Virus record (IMG/VR): IMGVR_UViG_3300029915_000016
Coordinates: 1 to 64,000 of that record
Direction: 5' to 3' (one strand)
Length of the DNA: 64,000 bases
Origin: a virus
Made by a program: the position numbers and the translations under genes. Each line of letters opens with the position of its first letter. The first letter of the stretch is position 1. The notes beneath the pieces are model-generated. The model ran no database searches. It was not told the DNA's origin and worked only from the letters and a program-made list of their open reading frames with translations. Of this stretch, positions 44,578 through 51,865 are shown piece after piece.

Positions 44578-45122
44578 TTTGTGTCCTTTATTGACTTCAA
44601 TTCGCGGTGTAATGAGCAGATGATTTCTCTATTATGAAGGCATCCATAGCAAAGTGTAGGACTACCGGGCTTGGCACGGCAAGTGTCACACTCCACAAAA
44701 GACTCTTCCTTCTTTTTATTAAAAGAGGGGTTCCTGAACACACCCGGAGAAGAGTGGATGTCGCAATTTCCATCGCCATCATTGTCGCGCTCACATAATT
44801 TTAGAGGATCAGGAACGTTGGTTGTATATATCTTTCCACCAGACCATACGCCGATAGGAATAGTCGTACCAGCTCTCCAGACCACAGTACCGTCCTTGTG
44901 TTCAGGAGTGACGCGAAACATGCGGCGAACATCTTCAATCGCCACGTTGTATCCAGCCTGCCACGAGTTCGTATTTGAGTTGTGATGTCTCTTTAATTCT
45001 CCGTCTAGCCACTTGAGAGCCGCTTCAAGCATAGCTTCGACGGCAGGCATTGCAAACGAGGCGGGACAGTATTCATAAGCAGCCGACAACATTCCGTCTG
45101 GTACATTCATTTTATCGTCCAT
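44574..45122 (-). CDS. Hypothetical protein with zinc-binding C terminus (182 aa)
   Basis: First gene of the leftward operon. Start MDDKMNVPDG is supported by GGAGAAAAAG; the longer frame to 45197 is unlikely. Near the C terminus CDTCRAKPGSPTLCYGC forms a four-Cys zinc site. The upstream 113 bases hold a divergent control region with a GCTTGC / GCAAGC palindrome (45153-45172). Confidence 0.6.
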   Translation of the reverse strand: MDDKMNVPDGMLSAAYEYCPASFAMPAVEAMLEAALKWLDGELKRHHNSNTNSWQAGYNVAIEDVRRMFRVTPEHKDGTVVWRAGTTIPIGVWSGGKIYTTNVPDPLKLCERDNDGDGNCDIHSSPGVFRNPSFNKKKEESFVECDTCRAKPGSPTLCYGCLHNREIICSLHRELKSIKDTK

Positions 45123-45152
45123 CTTTTTCTCCTGATTCCAAACTCTACGCTT

Positions 45153-45172
45153 GCTTGCGACAATATGCAAGC
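45153..45172. promoter_or_regulatory. Palindrome in the divergent control region
   Basis: GCTTGC / GCAAGC separated by 8 bases between the leftward and rightward operons. A candidate operator; weak evidence. Confidence 0.3.
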
Positions 45173-45189
45173 ATAAAAAGTAAGAAAGT

Positions 45190-45217
45190 TTGCACATCCA
45201 CCAAACAGGTGTATTCT
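45190..45217 (+). promoter_or_regulatory. Promoter for the rightward small-gene operon
   Basis: TTGCAC (45190), 16-base spacer, TATTCT (45212-45217); the predicted start near 45224 lies just before the ribosome site of the next gene. Confidence 0.5.
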
Positions 45218-45235
45218 ATCGGCAGAGGACCACAA

Positions 45236-45445
45236 ATGGAATCTCCAGACGCTCTTTCAATCGCCTTCCAAGTGGCTGAGGAATCGGCCACACTCGTTAA
45301 ACTACTCGTTATTGGCGTGCGTGCCAACGGATCTGTGCTTATATTAGACAGCGGTCTATCGTTAGACGAAGCTCAGAAGATGGGCAAGGATTTGGGCCTC
45401 TGGGTGGGTGGGCAACTGGAAAAAGAATTTCTCAAAACCTCTTGA
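45236..45445 (+). CDS. Small hypothetical protein (69 aa)
   Basis: Start MESPDALSIAFQVAEESATL at ATG 45236 with AGAGGA upstream; the earlier in-frame start would lie upstream of the promoter. The stop codon overlaps the TTGACA box that follows. Amphipathic alpha/beta pattern. No family recognised. Confidence 0.6.
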   Translation: MESPDALSIAFQVAEESATLVKLLVIGVRANGSVLILDSGLSLDEAQKMGKDLGLWVGGQLEKEFLKTS

Positions 45446-45470
45446 CAAATGCAAACTCTGCGCCTATGGT
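45442..45470 (+). promoter_or_regulatory. Promoter at leaderless spacing
   Basis: Perfect TTGACA (45442-45447), 17-base spacer, TATGGT (45465-45470). The predicted first base is 45477, an ATG. Confidence 0.6.
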
Positions 45471-45476
45471 ATGCGA

Positions 45477-45533
45477 ATGGAGTGCAAGCATGAGAATGCA
45501 CGAGAGAGAAATTCCCGTACAAAAAGCGCATAA
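45477..45533 (+). CDS. Possible leaderless 18-aa leader peptide
   Basis: MECKHENARERNSRTKSA, starting at the predicted first transcribed base. Its second codon (GGAG) doubles as the ribosome binding site for ATG 45490 in another frame. It may be a leader peptide, or chance. Confidence 0.3.
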   Translation: MECKHENARERNSRTKSA

Positions 45534-45711
45534 CGATATGGCTATAGTGGTCACGGAGGCCATTGGACGGCATCCGGGTCTGACCTATTTGGAACTTCTT
45601 GCCATACTAAACCAAGTGGCCGCATCGTGGATTAAGATAGCTATTCGGGATGAAAGAAATACTAACGAAGCAATACAACCGGGAGGAGAAAGATATGTCG
45701 AAAAGCAATAA
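45490..45711 (+). CDS. Small hypothetical protein (73 aa)
   Basis: Start ATG 45490 with GGAG 7 bases upstream. Reads MRMHEREIPVQKAHNDMAIV, then TEAIGRHPGLTYLELLAILN, a compact helical or winged-helix-like pattern. Overlaps the next gene by 17 bases. Function unknown. Confidence 0.5.
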   Translation: MRMHEREIPVQKAHNDMAIVVTEAIGRHPGLTYLELLAILNQVAASWIKIAIRDERNTNEAIQPGGERYVEKQ

Positions 45712-45958
45712 CCATAGCATGACATCAAAAGGAGTAGGATTTAGCGAATTGTTAACCGTGTTGTTTATCGGCCTCAAGTTGGGACACGTTATTAACTGGA
45801 GTTGGTGGTGGGTGCTATGTCCATTGTGGATTGGCGCTGCTTTCATCTTTGCGATCCTTGCGCTTGTGTTCGTCGTCGCTATTCTTGTTAGCTCCGACAA
45901 CAGAACGGAAAAGGAAGAGACGTTTGAGCCGCGTGCTGGAAAGACGCTGGGATTATGA
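45695..45958 (+). CDS. Small membrane protein, fragile-X-F-like (87 aa)
   Basis: MSKSNNHSMTSKGVGFSELL after GGAGGAG. Two hydrophobic segments around the conserved phrase VINWSWWWVLCPLWIGAAF, typical of the phage and bacterial transmembrane fragile-X-F-associated-like family. Role unknown. Overlaps the next gene by 4 bases. Confidence 0.7.
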   Translation: MSKSNNHSMTSKGVGFSELLTVLFIGLKLGHVINWSWWWVLCPLWIGAAFIFAILALVFVVAILVSSDNRTEKEETFEPRAGKTLGL

Positions 45959-46257
45959 CACGAGAAGATCATCTCTTGGTAATTATCGCTGAAGAGTGCG
46001 TTGAGATTGCCAAGAATGCGACTAAGGCTCTCAGATTTGGTCTGGACGATTGTGAACCGGGACAGCCTGACACCAACGGAAGACGCATCTGCTTAGAGTG
46101 CGCTGATTTACAAGCGGTGTTGGAAATGCTTGCTGAGTCGAATTGTTTATTCCAACTCACAGGTAATAGCATAGACATGAAGCGCGCTATGGATGCGAAG
46201 AAGGTAAAGGTGGAGAAGTTTTTGAGGTATTCATCAGAACGAGGAAGGTTGGACTAA
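45955..46257 (+). CDS. MazG-like nucleotide pyrophosphohydrolase (100 aa)
   Basis: REDHLLVIIAEECVEIAKNA, then TKALRFGLDD and ECADLQAVLEML, match the all-alpha NTP-pyrophosphatase helices with the EExxE and E..D metal ligands. Phage MazG-like enzymes clean nucleotide pools or lower alarmone levels. The short length is normal for the single-domain form. Confidence 0.75.
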   Translation: MTREDHLLVIIAEECVEIAKNATKALRFGLDDCEPGQPDTNGRRICLECADLQAVLEMLAESNCLFQLTGNSIDMKRAMDAKKVKVEKFLRYSSERGRLD

Positions 46258-46511
46258 TGAGCAAGCCGCATGAATACTACATCTTTACCACCGCTCACGG
46301 AGGCTGTGATGAAGCGTTGTTTTGGAGGCCAGAAGAAGCCGGATACACGCGATTCCTAGCGGCAGCAGGACGATACTCTAAAGAAGAATCCGATGCAATT
46401 TGTAAGATGAGAGGACAGGACTTCGCTATTCCATGTGAAATTGCAGAGGAACGTGCTATGAGGATGGTTCCGTGGGATTCGGTACAGGAGTTTGTGAAGG
46501 AGGCGAAATGA
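46257..46511 (+). CDS. Small hypothetical protein (84 aa)
   Basis: ATG overlaps the previous stop (TAATG). MSKPHEYYIFTTAHGGCDEA, then LFWRPEEAGYTRFLAAAGRY; alpha/beta pattern. Some phage proteins with EEAGYT resemble it, but no function is known to me. Confidence 0.6.
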   Translation: MSKPHEYYIFTTAHGGCDEALFWRPEEAGYTRFLAAAGRYSKEESDAICKMRGQDFAIPCEIAEERAMRMVPWDSVQEFVKEAK

Positions 46512-46888
46512 GAGCAGATAAAATTAGGGAACAGAAACTAGAAGGAGCGGGAGGAGTTAATTATTCTGCACACTACGAAAGGGATTGCGCTATATTTTTG
46601 AGAGAACTTGCAGCGCAAGCGGCTGAATTGAACGATAAACTGAAGATCATACTCAATCCTCCTCTCATATACGACACGAAAACGATTGATCCTAGTGATA
46701 TGATGGGATTTTCTGACGATCTTCCTCATCCAATATTTACCATGAATGAGCCACGAGCTACGCTCCGTGACCAGTTTGCTATGGCTGCTCTGACTGGACT
46801 ACTGTCCGATCCTACTAGCTCAGGACCAAAAGGATGTGCGGAAGCTGCGTACTCCTACGCTGATGCCATGATGGAGAGAAGAAAGTGA
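46508..46888 (+). CDS. Hypothetical protein with common phage C-terminal motif (126 aa)
   Basis: Start MRADKIREQKLEGAGG overlapping the previous TGA. The end LRDQFAMAALTGLLSDP and AEAAYSYADAMMERRK is a motif widespread in phage proteins of unknown function. Translation coupled on both sides. Confidence 0.65.
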   Translation: MRADKIREQKLEGAGGVNYSAHYERDCAIFLRELAAQAAELNDKLKIILNPPLIYDTKTIDPSDMMGFSDDLPHPIFTMNEPRATLRDQFAMAALTGLLSDPTSSGPKGCAEAAYSYADAMMERRK

Positions 46889-47235
46889 CCGTCAAGAAGA
46901 TCAAGCCACGCTATCCCTGCCCTCTTTGTGACTCTGAAATGAGTTTTGAGTTGACTATCAACGCGCACAGAGGATTCAATGATTACGTGGCAGTGAACGT
47001 GAAAGCGAGTTGCTCAAACGATAAGTGTCGGTACGAGGAGCGAACAAAGGGACACTCCAAAAACATGGAAACCGTAGAAAAGATGCGAGATGTAGTGGCA
47101 TCCTATCGCGGTGCGGAGATGTTCAAGCAGGGAAGATTTGAGGAAGGCAACATAGGAATCAATCGGCGTCGGCATACCGGCATAGGACACTTTGAACCCG
47201 TAACCGCAGAGGAAGTGAAAGGGAGGAAACGATGA
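46885..47235 (+). CDS. Zinc-ribbon protein (116 aa)
   Basis: GTG start overlapping the previous stop. CPLCDSEMSFEL and CSNDKCRYEE supply four Cys for a zinc ribbon; the rest is charged (HSKNMETVEKMRDVVASYRG). Similar restriction-alleviation-type ribbon proteins exist, but I cannot assign one. Overlaps the next gene by 4 bases. Confidence 0.6.
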   Translation: MTVKKIKPRYPCPLCDSEMSFELTINAHRGFNDYVAVNVKASCSNDKCRYEERTKGHSKNMETVEKMRDVVASYRGAEMFKQGRFEEGNIGINRRRHTGIGHFEPVTAEEVKGRKR

Positions 47236-47510
47236 GCGCAGGAAAGCACAAGTATGATGGAATTAACCCGTTGAATAGGTTGCACGAAGGCGAACCGTGG
47301 TTTTTTGTTAGGGGACAGGATAGGCTAAGTGTTGATGCGGTAATCGAATACAGCCATCTCCTACGCCGTGAGGCAAACAAGGCGTCTCTACGAAATGATT
47401 ACGACCTGTCGGATTCTCTTTCCAAACAGGCCGCAGATGTGCTTGAGTTTGCTCAAGATTTCGTGGATTGGCAGAAAGAGAACAACGATCTGGTCAAGTA
47501 TCCAGACTAG
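47232..47510 (+). CDS. Hypothetical protein (92 aa)
   Basis: Last gene of the rightward operon: MSAGKHKYDGINPLNRLHEG, helical C terminus with DYDLSDSLSKQAADVLEFAQ. Converges with the membrane gene on the opposite strand (4-base overlap). Confidence 0.6.
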   Translation: MSAGKHKYDGINPLNRLHEGEPWFFVRGQDRLSVDAVIEYSHLLRREANKASLRNDYDLSDSLSKQAADVLEFAQDFVDWQKENNDLVKYPD

Positions 47511-47707
47511 CGGACTAACGGATGACCGAAACCACCCGATCCGATAAGAGGAACAAGAGCATAGATGAGCCAAATAAGGAAGATAACTCCAACAATTGCT
47601 GCTGCAATGTTTATCCATGGCTGAGGCGCTCCAAGTGTACGGGCAACGTAGAAAATCAACGCGACGATCAGCATGAACACAAGGATTGTAATCAGAAATC
47701 CGATCAT
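47507..47707 (-). CDS. Small membrane protein (66 aa)
   Basis: Start MIGFLITILVFMLIVALIFY, with GAGGTG 4 bases upstream. Two long hydrophobic helices joined by GAPQPWINIA (second: AAAIVGVIFLIWLIYALVPL). A small two-span family common in phages and bacteria; function unknown. Confidence 0.65.
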   Translation of the reverse strand: MIGFLITILVFMLIVALIFYVARTLGAPQPWINIAAAIVGVIFLIWLIYALVPLIGSGGFGHPLVR

Positions 47708-47777
47708 GGGACACCTCACATCTCAGTAAACGACGTTTTTATCCTTTGCGATGTATCGGATTGAACAGGAGAGTGCA

Positions 47778-48659
47778 ATGAAAAACAGACGATGGGGCGA
47801 TAACGACAAGTATTGGGGTCCGTTTACATACGCGCATTCGGATAAAGAATACAATCCTTTCGCGGTTATACTTGGATCTGGAGACGAGGAGCATCCGGGG
47901 TGCTATCTCAGGCTTGGTGCATTCCATAGGACGCTGATCTGTTCGCTCCCGCCGATCATTCCACCGTATCGCAGGAAGGTAGTTGCGAAGTTTTGGAACG
48001 AGGATGACATTAAGCGTCTAGGACGCAACTGGTACTACGACGTTCATGAGCGTGAGTACGGATTCTCCTATGCCGCGAGTGGATGTATCGGAGATGGTGG
48101 ATTTCTGCAAGTCTTTCTTGGCCGTCAGACGCACGACAGCAGCAACGAACAGCGGTGGTCATGCTTCACGCCATGGAATAAATGGAATAACTGGCGTCAT
48201 GTGAGGAATAGTTATTACGGTTTGTATGGAGAGTTTTTTGCATCCGAACCACAGCATCGTATCGACTTCACTACGAAGGCAGGAAACGACAAGTACGCGG
48301 AGTGGACGGCGATTGTGGATGCTTGCCCTACGTTTACGTTCGCATTCAATGACTTTGACGGTGAGTTGCTAACCGCCAAAACTCGTATCGAGGAGCGCCA
48401 GTGGGAACTTGGAACTGGATGGTTTAAGTGGCTATCTAATTTCCATAAGCCAATCATTCACCGTTCGCTTGATATTCAATTCTCAGGCGAAACCGGAAAG
48501 CGCAAAGGATCATGGAAGGGTGGCACGGTAGGACATTCTATCGAGATGCTACCCGGAGAACTGCACGAGTCGGCGTTTAAGAGATACTGCAAAGAGCACG
48601 ATATGGTATTCCTTGGCAGGAGCGGAATAGGAGCATTTGACAATTCCCGTAGTGTGTGA
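47778..48659 (+). CDS. Hypothetical protein (293 aa)
   Basis: ATG 47778 with AGGAGAG; upstream frame residues are unlikely. Aromatic-rich sequence (DKYWGPFTYAHSDKEYNPFA, SYYGLYGEFFASEPQHRI) that resembles large families of phage proteins of unknown function seen near tRNA clusters. It ends about 140 bases before the tRNA array. Confidence 0.7.
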   Translation: MKNRRWGDNDKYWGPFTYAHSDKEYNPFAVILGSGDEEHPGCYLRLGAFHRTLICSLPPIIPPYRRKVVAKFWNEDDIKRLGRNWYYDVHEREYGFSYAASGCIGDGGFLQVFLGRQTHDSSNEQRWSCFTPWNKWNNWRHVRNSYYGLYGEFFASEPQHRIDFTTKAGNDKYAEWTAIVDACPTFTFAFNDFDGELLTAKTRIEERQWELGTGWFKWLSNFHKPIIHRSLDIQFSGETGKRKGSWKGGTVGHSIEMLPGELHESAFKRYCKEHDMVFLGRSGIGAFDNSRSV

Positions 48660-48769
48660 GAGGATTTACCTCATGAAGAACTTGTGCTTATCTCTATCGT
48701 CTTATTGCTCACTCAGTCTGAGTGGACGAGAGGCTATGGGATAAGTCCAAGTTTAGGATTTGTACCACG

Positions 48770-48797
48770 AGCCTCCAGAAATGGGGGCTTTTGTTTT
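48770..48797 (+). terminator. Terminator upstream of the tRNA array
   Basis: 7-bp stem AGCCTCC / GGGGGCT (one T.G pair), loop of 6, followed by TTTTGTTTTG. Confidence 0.6.
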
Positions 48798-48799
48798 GT

Positions 48800-48878
48800 G
48801 GGAGAGTACGCCAACGGAAGAGCGTTTGGACTTAAAATCCAAAGGATATGACGGGTTCAAATCCCTCCTCTCCTACCA
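48800..48878 (+). tRNA. tRNA-Leu(TAA)
   Basis: Anticodon arm TTGGA-CTTAAAA-TCCAA; acceptor GGGAGAG / CTCTCCT, encoded CCA. The T stem is imperfect and the variable region short for Leu. Anticodon TAA reads UUA; it is not a stop suppressor. Confidence 0.75.
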
Positions 48879-48880
48879 TT

Positions 48881-48953
48881 GTGCCGTAAGCGAAGGACGA
48901 GCATCCGATCTGCAAAATCGGAGAACAGGGTTAAAGTCCCTGACGGCACTCCA
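48881..48953 (+). tRNA. tRNA-Cys(GCA)
   Basis: Acceptor GTGCCGT / ACGGCAC, anticodon arm CCGAT-CTGCAAA-ATCGG, encoded CCA. 2 bases after the previous tRNA. Confidence 0.9.
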
Positions 48954-48965
48954 AGTTTAAGATGT

Positions 48966-49051
48966 GCGCGTGTAGCAAAACGGCAAAGCGCAAGGTTTAG
49001 GCCCTTGAGGTGGAAACACCATTGGGAGTTCGAGTCTCCCCACGCGCACCA
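48966..49051 (+). tRNA. tRNA-Leu(TAG)
   Basis: Acceptor GCGCGTG / CACGCGC, anticodon arm CAAGG-TTTAGGC-CCTTG, long variable arm GGTGGAAACACC, encoded CCA. Confidence 0.9.
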
Positions 49052-49064
49052 GATTTTAGAAGTA

Positions 49065-49142
49065 CCTCGCATGGCGAAATGGAAGAGCGGCGCTCTCAAA
49101 AAGCGTGTCATATTCCCGGTTCGAGTCCGGGTGCGAGGACCA
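49065..49142 (+). tRNA. tRNA-Leu(CAA)
   Basis: Acceptor CCTCGCA / TGCGAGG, anticodon arm GCGCT-CTCAAAA-AGCGT, T arm CCCGG-TTCGAGT-CCGGG, encoded CCA. The variable region is short for Leu. Confidence 0.85.
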
Positions 49143-49143
49143 C

Positions 49144-49232
49144 GGAGAAGTGCCAGAACGGTAAATGGGCCGCACTGCTAATGCGGTGGTCCTGAAAAGG
49201 CCACGTGGGGTCAGCACCCACCTTCTCCGCCA
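49144..49232 (+). tRNA. tRNA-Ser(GCT)
   Basis: Acceptor GGAGAAG / CTTCTCC, anticodon arm CCGCA-CTGCTAA-TGCGG, long variable arm, encoded CCA with G73. Confidence 0.9.
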
Positions 49233-49239
49233 TGTTTAC

Positions 49240-49330
49240 GGAAGGATGAGCGGAATTGGTATCGCACTCGCTTGGAAAGCGAGCTTATGTCGAAAGGCAT
49301 ATGCAGGTTCGAGTCCTGTTCCTTCCGCCA
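49240..49330 (+). tRNA. tRNA-Ser(GGA)
   Basis: Acceptor GGAAGGA / TCCTTCC, anticodon arm CTCGC-TTGGAAA-GCGAG, long variable arm, encoded CCA. Confidence 0.9.
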
Positions 49331-49334
49331 GTTT

Positions 49335-49425
49335 GGTATACGCCGTCAACGGTGAGACAATCCGCCTCGAAAACGGATGGGGTGTCAGAGATGGCACAGG
49401 AGTTCAATTCTCTCGTATACCGCCA
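49335..49425 (+). tRNA. tRNA-Ser(CGA)
   Basis: Acceptor GGTATAC / GTATACC, loop CTCGAAA flanked by TCCGC / ACGGA with a C-A mismatch next to the loop, long variable arm, encoded CCA. Confidence 0.85.
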
Positions 49426-49430
49426 AGTTA

Positions 49431-49518
49431 GGCGAGTCCCGCAGACGGCTCTGCGAACGGCTTTGAATACCGTTGGCTCCTGAGAGGGATGGGGGATCGA
49501 CACCTCGACTCGCCGCCA
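49431..49518 (+). tRNA. tRNA-Ser(TGA)
   Basis: Acceptor GGCGAGT / ACTCGCC, loop TTTGAAT with the same C-A closing mismatch as the CGA species, long variable arm, encoded CCA. Confidence 0.85.
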
Positions 49519-49524
49519 TGTTGT

Positions 49525-49615
49525 GCGTTGGCTGTAGTGACGGTGGACTGCACCAGACTGTAAATCTGGATTCTCTTTGAGGACACTGGGGGTTCAAATC
49601 CCTCCCAACGCACCA
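49525..49615 (+). tRNA. tRNA-Tyr(GTA)
   Basis: Acceptor GCGTTGG / CCAACGC, anticodon arm CCAGA-CTGTAAA-TCTGG, class II variable arm, encoded CCA. Confidence 0.9.
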
Positions 49616-49618
49616 GTA

Positions 49619-50155
49619 TTAAATATCCGAGTTGTACCAGCGAATCATCTTCCTAAATTCGCTTAATCTAATACAGATACAATGATTAATATATTGGCGA
49701 AGTGGAGAAATAATAACTACATCTGGCATCTTCTTCATTATCCATTTCCCTTTTACCTTGACTCCAATCCGGGTAACTATCTCTGCGCCATAGGAACCTA
49801 ACCTTAATCCATCATTAGGTTTTTTATCTGTTAAGGTGGTCATGTCAAACGTGCTGACAAAATCTACTGCTTTACGGAAGTCTTTGATCGGAATCGTCAC
49901 ATCAGAAAAGTATCCACGTACAGACACACGGAACCACATCCTTTTTCCGTCTGCCGTGACGCGAGCATCAAAACCCGGTGCTTCAAACACCGCTACGTTT
50001 ACATCCCAATTATTCCCGTTCAGATCGCGTGGTTTCATGAAAGCATTATACATCAAATCAAATAAGGCGCATTTTTTCCTTGACAACTCGCAAGGATAGC
50101 GATACGCTTTCTTTGGGTCTGGATGGCTTCGTATCCCGTTCAAGACGGACCCCAC
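49619..50155 (-). CDS. Hypothetical protein in tRNA array (178 aa)
   Basis: Leftward gene within the rightward tRNA array. Beta-rich middle (DVNVAVFEAPGFDARVTADG, WFRVSVRGYFSDVTI) and a helical C terminus. GTG 50155 is the first start, but ATGs near 50055 are possible; no clear ribosome site. No homing-nuclease motif is seen, although the place is one where such genes sit. Confidence 0.55.
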   Translation of the reverse strand: MGSVLNGIRSHPDPKKAYRYPCELSRKKCALFDLMYNAFMKPRDLNGNNWDVNVAVFEAPGFDARVTADGKRMWFRVSVRGYFSDVTIPIKDFRKAVDFVSTFDMTTLTDKKPNDGLRLGSYGAEIVTRIGVKVKGKWIMKKMPDVVIISPLRQYINHCICIRLSEFRKMIRWYNSDI

Positions 50156-50248
50156 AAATGTCTACCAACGGGAGATAGGAGATAGCTTCTCGGTAGCTAT
50201 CTGACTTGGTGGAGTCCTATTCAATACGAAATGGGCCAGAATTTGACG

Positions 50249-50281
50249 CGGGGAGACGGTATTTATACGTTTCCCCGTTTT
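50249..50281 (+). terminator. Terminator upstream of the HNH gene
   Basis: 9-bp stem CGGGGAGAC / GTTTCCCCG, 11-base loop, T tract that merges into the next promoter. Confidence 0.65.
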
Positions 50282-50282
50282 C

Positions 50283-50291
50283 TGTTATACT
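50283..50291 (+). promoter_or_regulatory. Extended -10 promoter for the HNH gene
   Basis: TGTTATACT: TG-n-TATACT. Predicted start near 50298; it overlaps the tail of the preceding terminator. Confidence 0.5.
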
Positions 50292-50358
50292 AGGGGTGTC
50301 GGATGTGTCACCATCCGGCAAAGCCTCATCGTTCGGAGGAACGAATATGACACCCCTA
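50291..50358 (+). promoter_or_regulatory. Long-range helix between mRNA 5' end and start codon
   Basis: TAGGGGTGTC (50291-50300) is perfectly complementary over 10 bases to GACACCCCTA (50349-50358), which begins on the G of the ATG. Pairing would mask the start codon while the GGAGG stays in the loop. Confidence 0.5.
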
Positions 50359-51087
50359 TCCAAAGATACACCTATTACTCGTAAACGCGAAAGAGCATTA
50401 TATTATCGAGAGTATAGGAAGAAAAAAGGTGCAAATCAAAGATCAGAACAAGAAGCCTTGCGTCTAAAAGCATTAGAAGAATACATCAAAAACCCAAACG
50501 TATGCTTGTTTTGCTCAAAAGTAATTGAACCTAAAATAACAGAAAAACTCTCGATAACTAAACGTAAGAGATACTGTGACGTTAAATGCTCAAGTGCGTC
50601 AAGAAAGAGAGAGTGTAAGTGTGTACCATGCATCTACTGCGGTAAACCATTAAAGAGACACCTAAAGAAATTCTGCACGAAAAGCTGCGCGTCTCGGTCA
50701 AGGGGAATCTTGCAATCTATTACGAAAGGCGATCTTTTCTCGAAAAGATCTGGATACCAATCGGCGAGGAGCGCCATACAAAGGGATGCTAGAACTGTGT
50801 ACTTGTGGAGTAAAAGGAAACTGGAGTGTTTAATTTGTGGATACTCGAAGCATGTGGATATAGCGCACATCAAACCTGTTTCAGATTTCGATGATGCGTG
50901 TACTGTCGCTGAGATAAACGCGATGGATAACCTTGTTTCTCTATGTCCTAATCACCATTGGGAATTTGATCACGGTTTTTTGAAATTCAACGCTGGTTGC
51001 TTTGAAGGATCGAATACACGTAAAGTAATCCGAAAACGTGATTACGATCAAATAAACCTATTTCCACTAGCGCAGAATAATTCTTGA
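50347..51087 (+). CDS. HNH homing endonuclease (246 aa)
   Basis: Starts after GGAGGAACGAAT. The N-terminal half has several zinc knuckles (CLFCSK, CIYCGK). The C-terminal HNH core is CLICGYSKHVDIAHIKPVSD followed by NLVSLCPNHHWEFDHG. Own promoter and terminator. It ends just before the initiator tRNA; such genes invade tRNA arrays and mobilise them. Confidence 0.85.
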   Translation: MTPLSKDTPITRKRERALYYREYRKKKGANQRSEQEALRLKALEEYIKNPNVCLFCSKVIEPKITEKLSITKRKRYCDVKCSSASRKRECKCVPCIYCGKPLKRHLKKFCTKSCASRSRGILQSITKGDLFSKRSGYQSARSAIQRDARTVYLWSKRKLECLICGYSKHVDIAHIKPVSDFDDACTVAEINAMDNLVSLCPNHHWEFDHGFLKFNAGCFEGSNTRKVIRKRDYDQINLFPLAQNNS

Positions 51088-51112
51088 CAACTGTATATAA
51101 TTGCGTTATCGT
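51084..51112 (+). promoter_or_regulatory. Promoter for the initiator tRNA
   Basis: TTGACA (51084-51089, overlapping the HNH stop), 17-base spacer, TATCGT (51107-51112). Start expected at about 51119, two bases before the tRNA. Confidence 0.55.
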
Positions 51113-51120
51113 TTAATTCG

Positions 51121-51198
51121 CGGGGTGGACTGGAGACGGTTCCAGCTTGGTCTCATAAGCCAAATCACGTCGGTTCGATTCCGATTCCCGCAACCATT
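51121..51198 (+). tRNA. tRNA-fMet(CAT), initiator
   Basis: Acceptor CGCGGGG / TCCCGCA leaves C1 opposite A72, the mismatch that marks bacterial initiators. Anticodon arm TTGGT-CTCATAA-GCCAA; T arm GTCGG-TTCGATT-CCGAT; CCA encoded. The anticodon stem lacks the usual three G-C pairs. Confidence 0.85.
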
Positions 51199-51270
51199 TC
51201 GAGACGTGACCTGATCTGTCTCAACGGGCTTGCACGATGACAAGCGCATCTAGCAATAAGGAGAATTGAG

Positions 51271-51630
51271 ATGCGTACACGCTGCAAGTTCAAAGTTGTG
51301 TCGGTGGAAGAAATAGAAGGCGAAATCAGCCGCAAATCATTTAAGGGCGATTACGGAACCAACATCGATGAGTACGGTGGTCTAGCTGGACCGGAATACA
51401 CCGAGAGTCAGGGTTTAAGAAACGGTGAACAGTACAAATGGGTTCCAACTGGGAAGTATTGCCAGAATGTACGGCTGGCCGCACAGTATGATTCGCGGGA
51501 CTCGGAAGATATGAGTTTTGCAGCGGCGACACCTTCAGGAGAACTCAAGATTCTTGTGAGTAACCCTGTGGTGGTTGGGAGTTTTAGGCCGGGGAAGAGT
51601 TTTTATCTCGACCTGATTCCGTGTGAATAA
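51271..51630 (+). CDS. Hypothetical protein (119 aa)
   Basis: AAGGAG 7 bases before ATG. Beta-rich sequence (MRTRCKFKVVSVEEIEGEIS, GELKILVSNPVVVGSFRPGK) typical of small accessory phage proteins. Lies between the initiator tRNA and a structured GC-rich stretch. Function unknown. Confidence 0.65.
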   Translation: MRTRCKFKVVSVEEIEGEISRKSFKGDYGTNIDEYGGLAGPEYTESQGLRNGEQYKWVPTGKYCQNVRLAAQYDSRDSEDMSFAAATPSGELKILVSNPVVVGSFRPGKSFYLDLIPCE

Positions 51631-51634
51631 GGTT

Positions 51635-51863
51635 CCACGTCCCCTCACGGTATGGTGACGTGGTGGTGGTCCGGTGGGGTGCAAACCCTATTGGGGTCTG
51701 ACAGCCGGGAAAGACCGGCAAGGATTGATGGGTTGCGTCGGCGCATCCCTTAACGGGTGGCCTAGGAGTTAGGAAACCAGACGGTTGTTACCGTTGGACG
51801 GAGAATACCGCTAGAACAGTTGGGCCGATGAGATGGGCGCTGTGGCACTCGTGAATCACCGTC
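51635..51863. ncRNA. GC-rich structured region at the 3' side of tnpB
   Basis: Several hairpins: CCACGTC / GACGTGG (51635-51663), GCCGG-gaaaga-CCGGC (51704-51719), ACGGT-TGTT-ACCGT (51781-51794). The base composition is richer in GC than its surroundings. It lies where the omegaRNA of the leftward tnpB should be (minus strand), yet its plus-strand text (GGCACTCGTGAATCACC) looks more like an RNA end. Strand and identity uncertain. Confidence 0.4.
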
Positions 51864-51865
51864 AT

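Noticed and set aside
48800-49051. Stop-suppressor tRNAs
   Set aside because: The TAA and TAG anticodons belong to Leu tRNAs reading UUA and CUA; a suppressor would need TTA, CTA or TCA, which I do not find.
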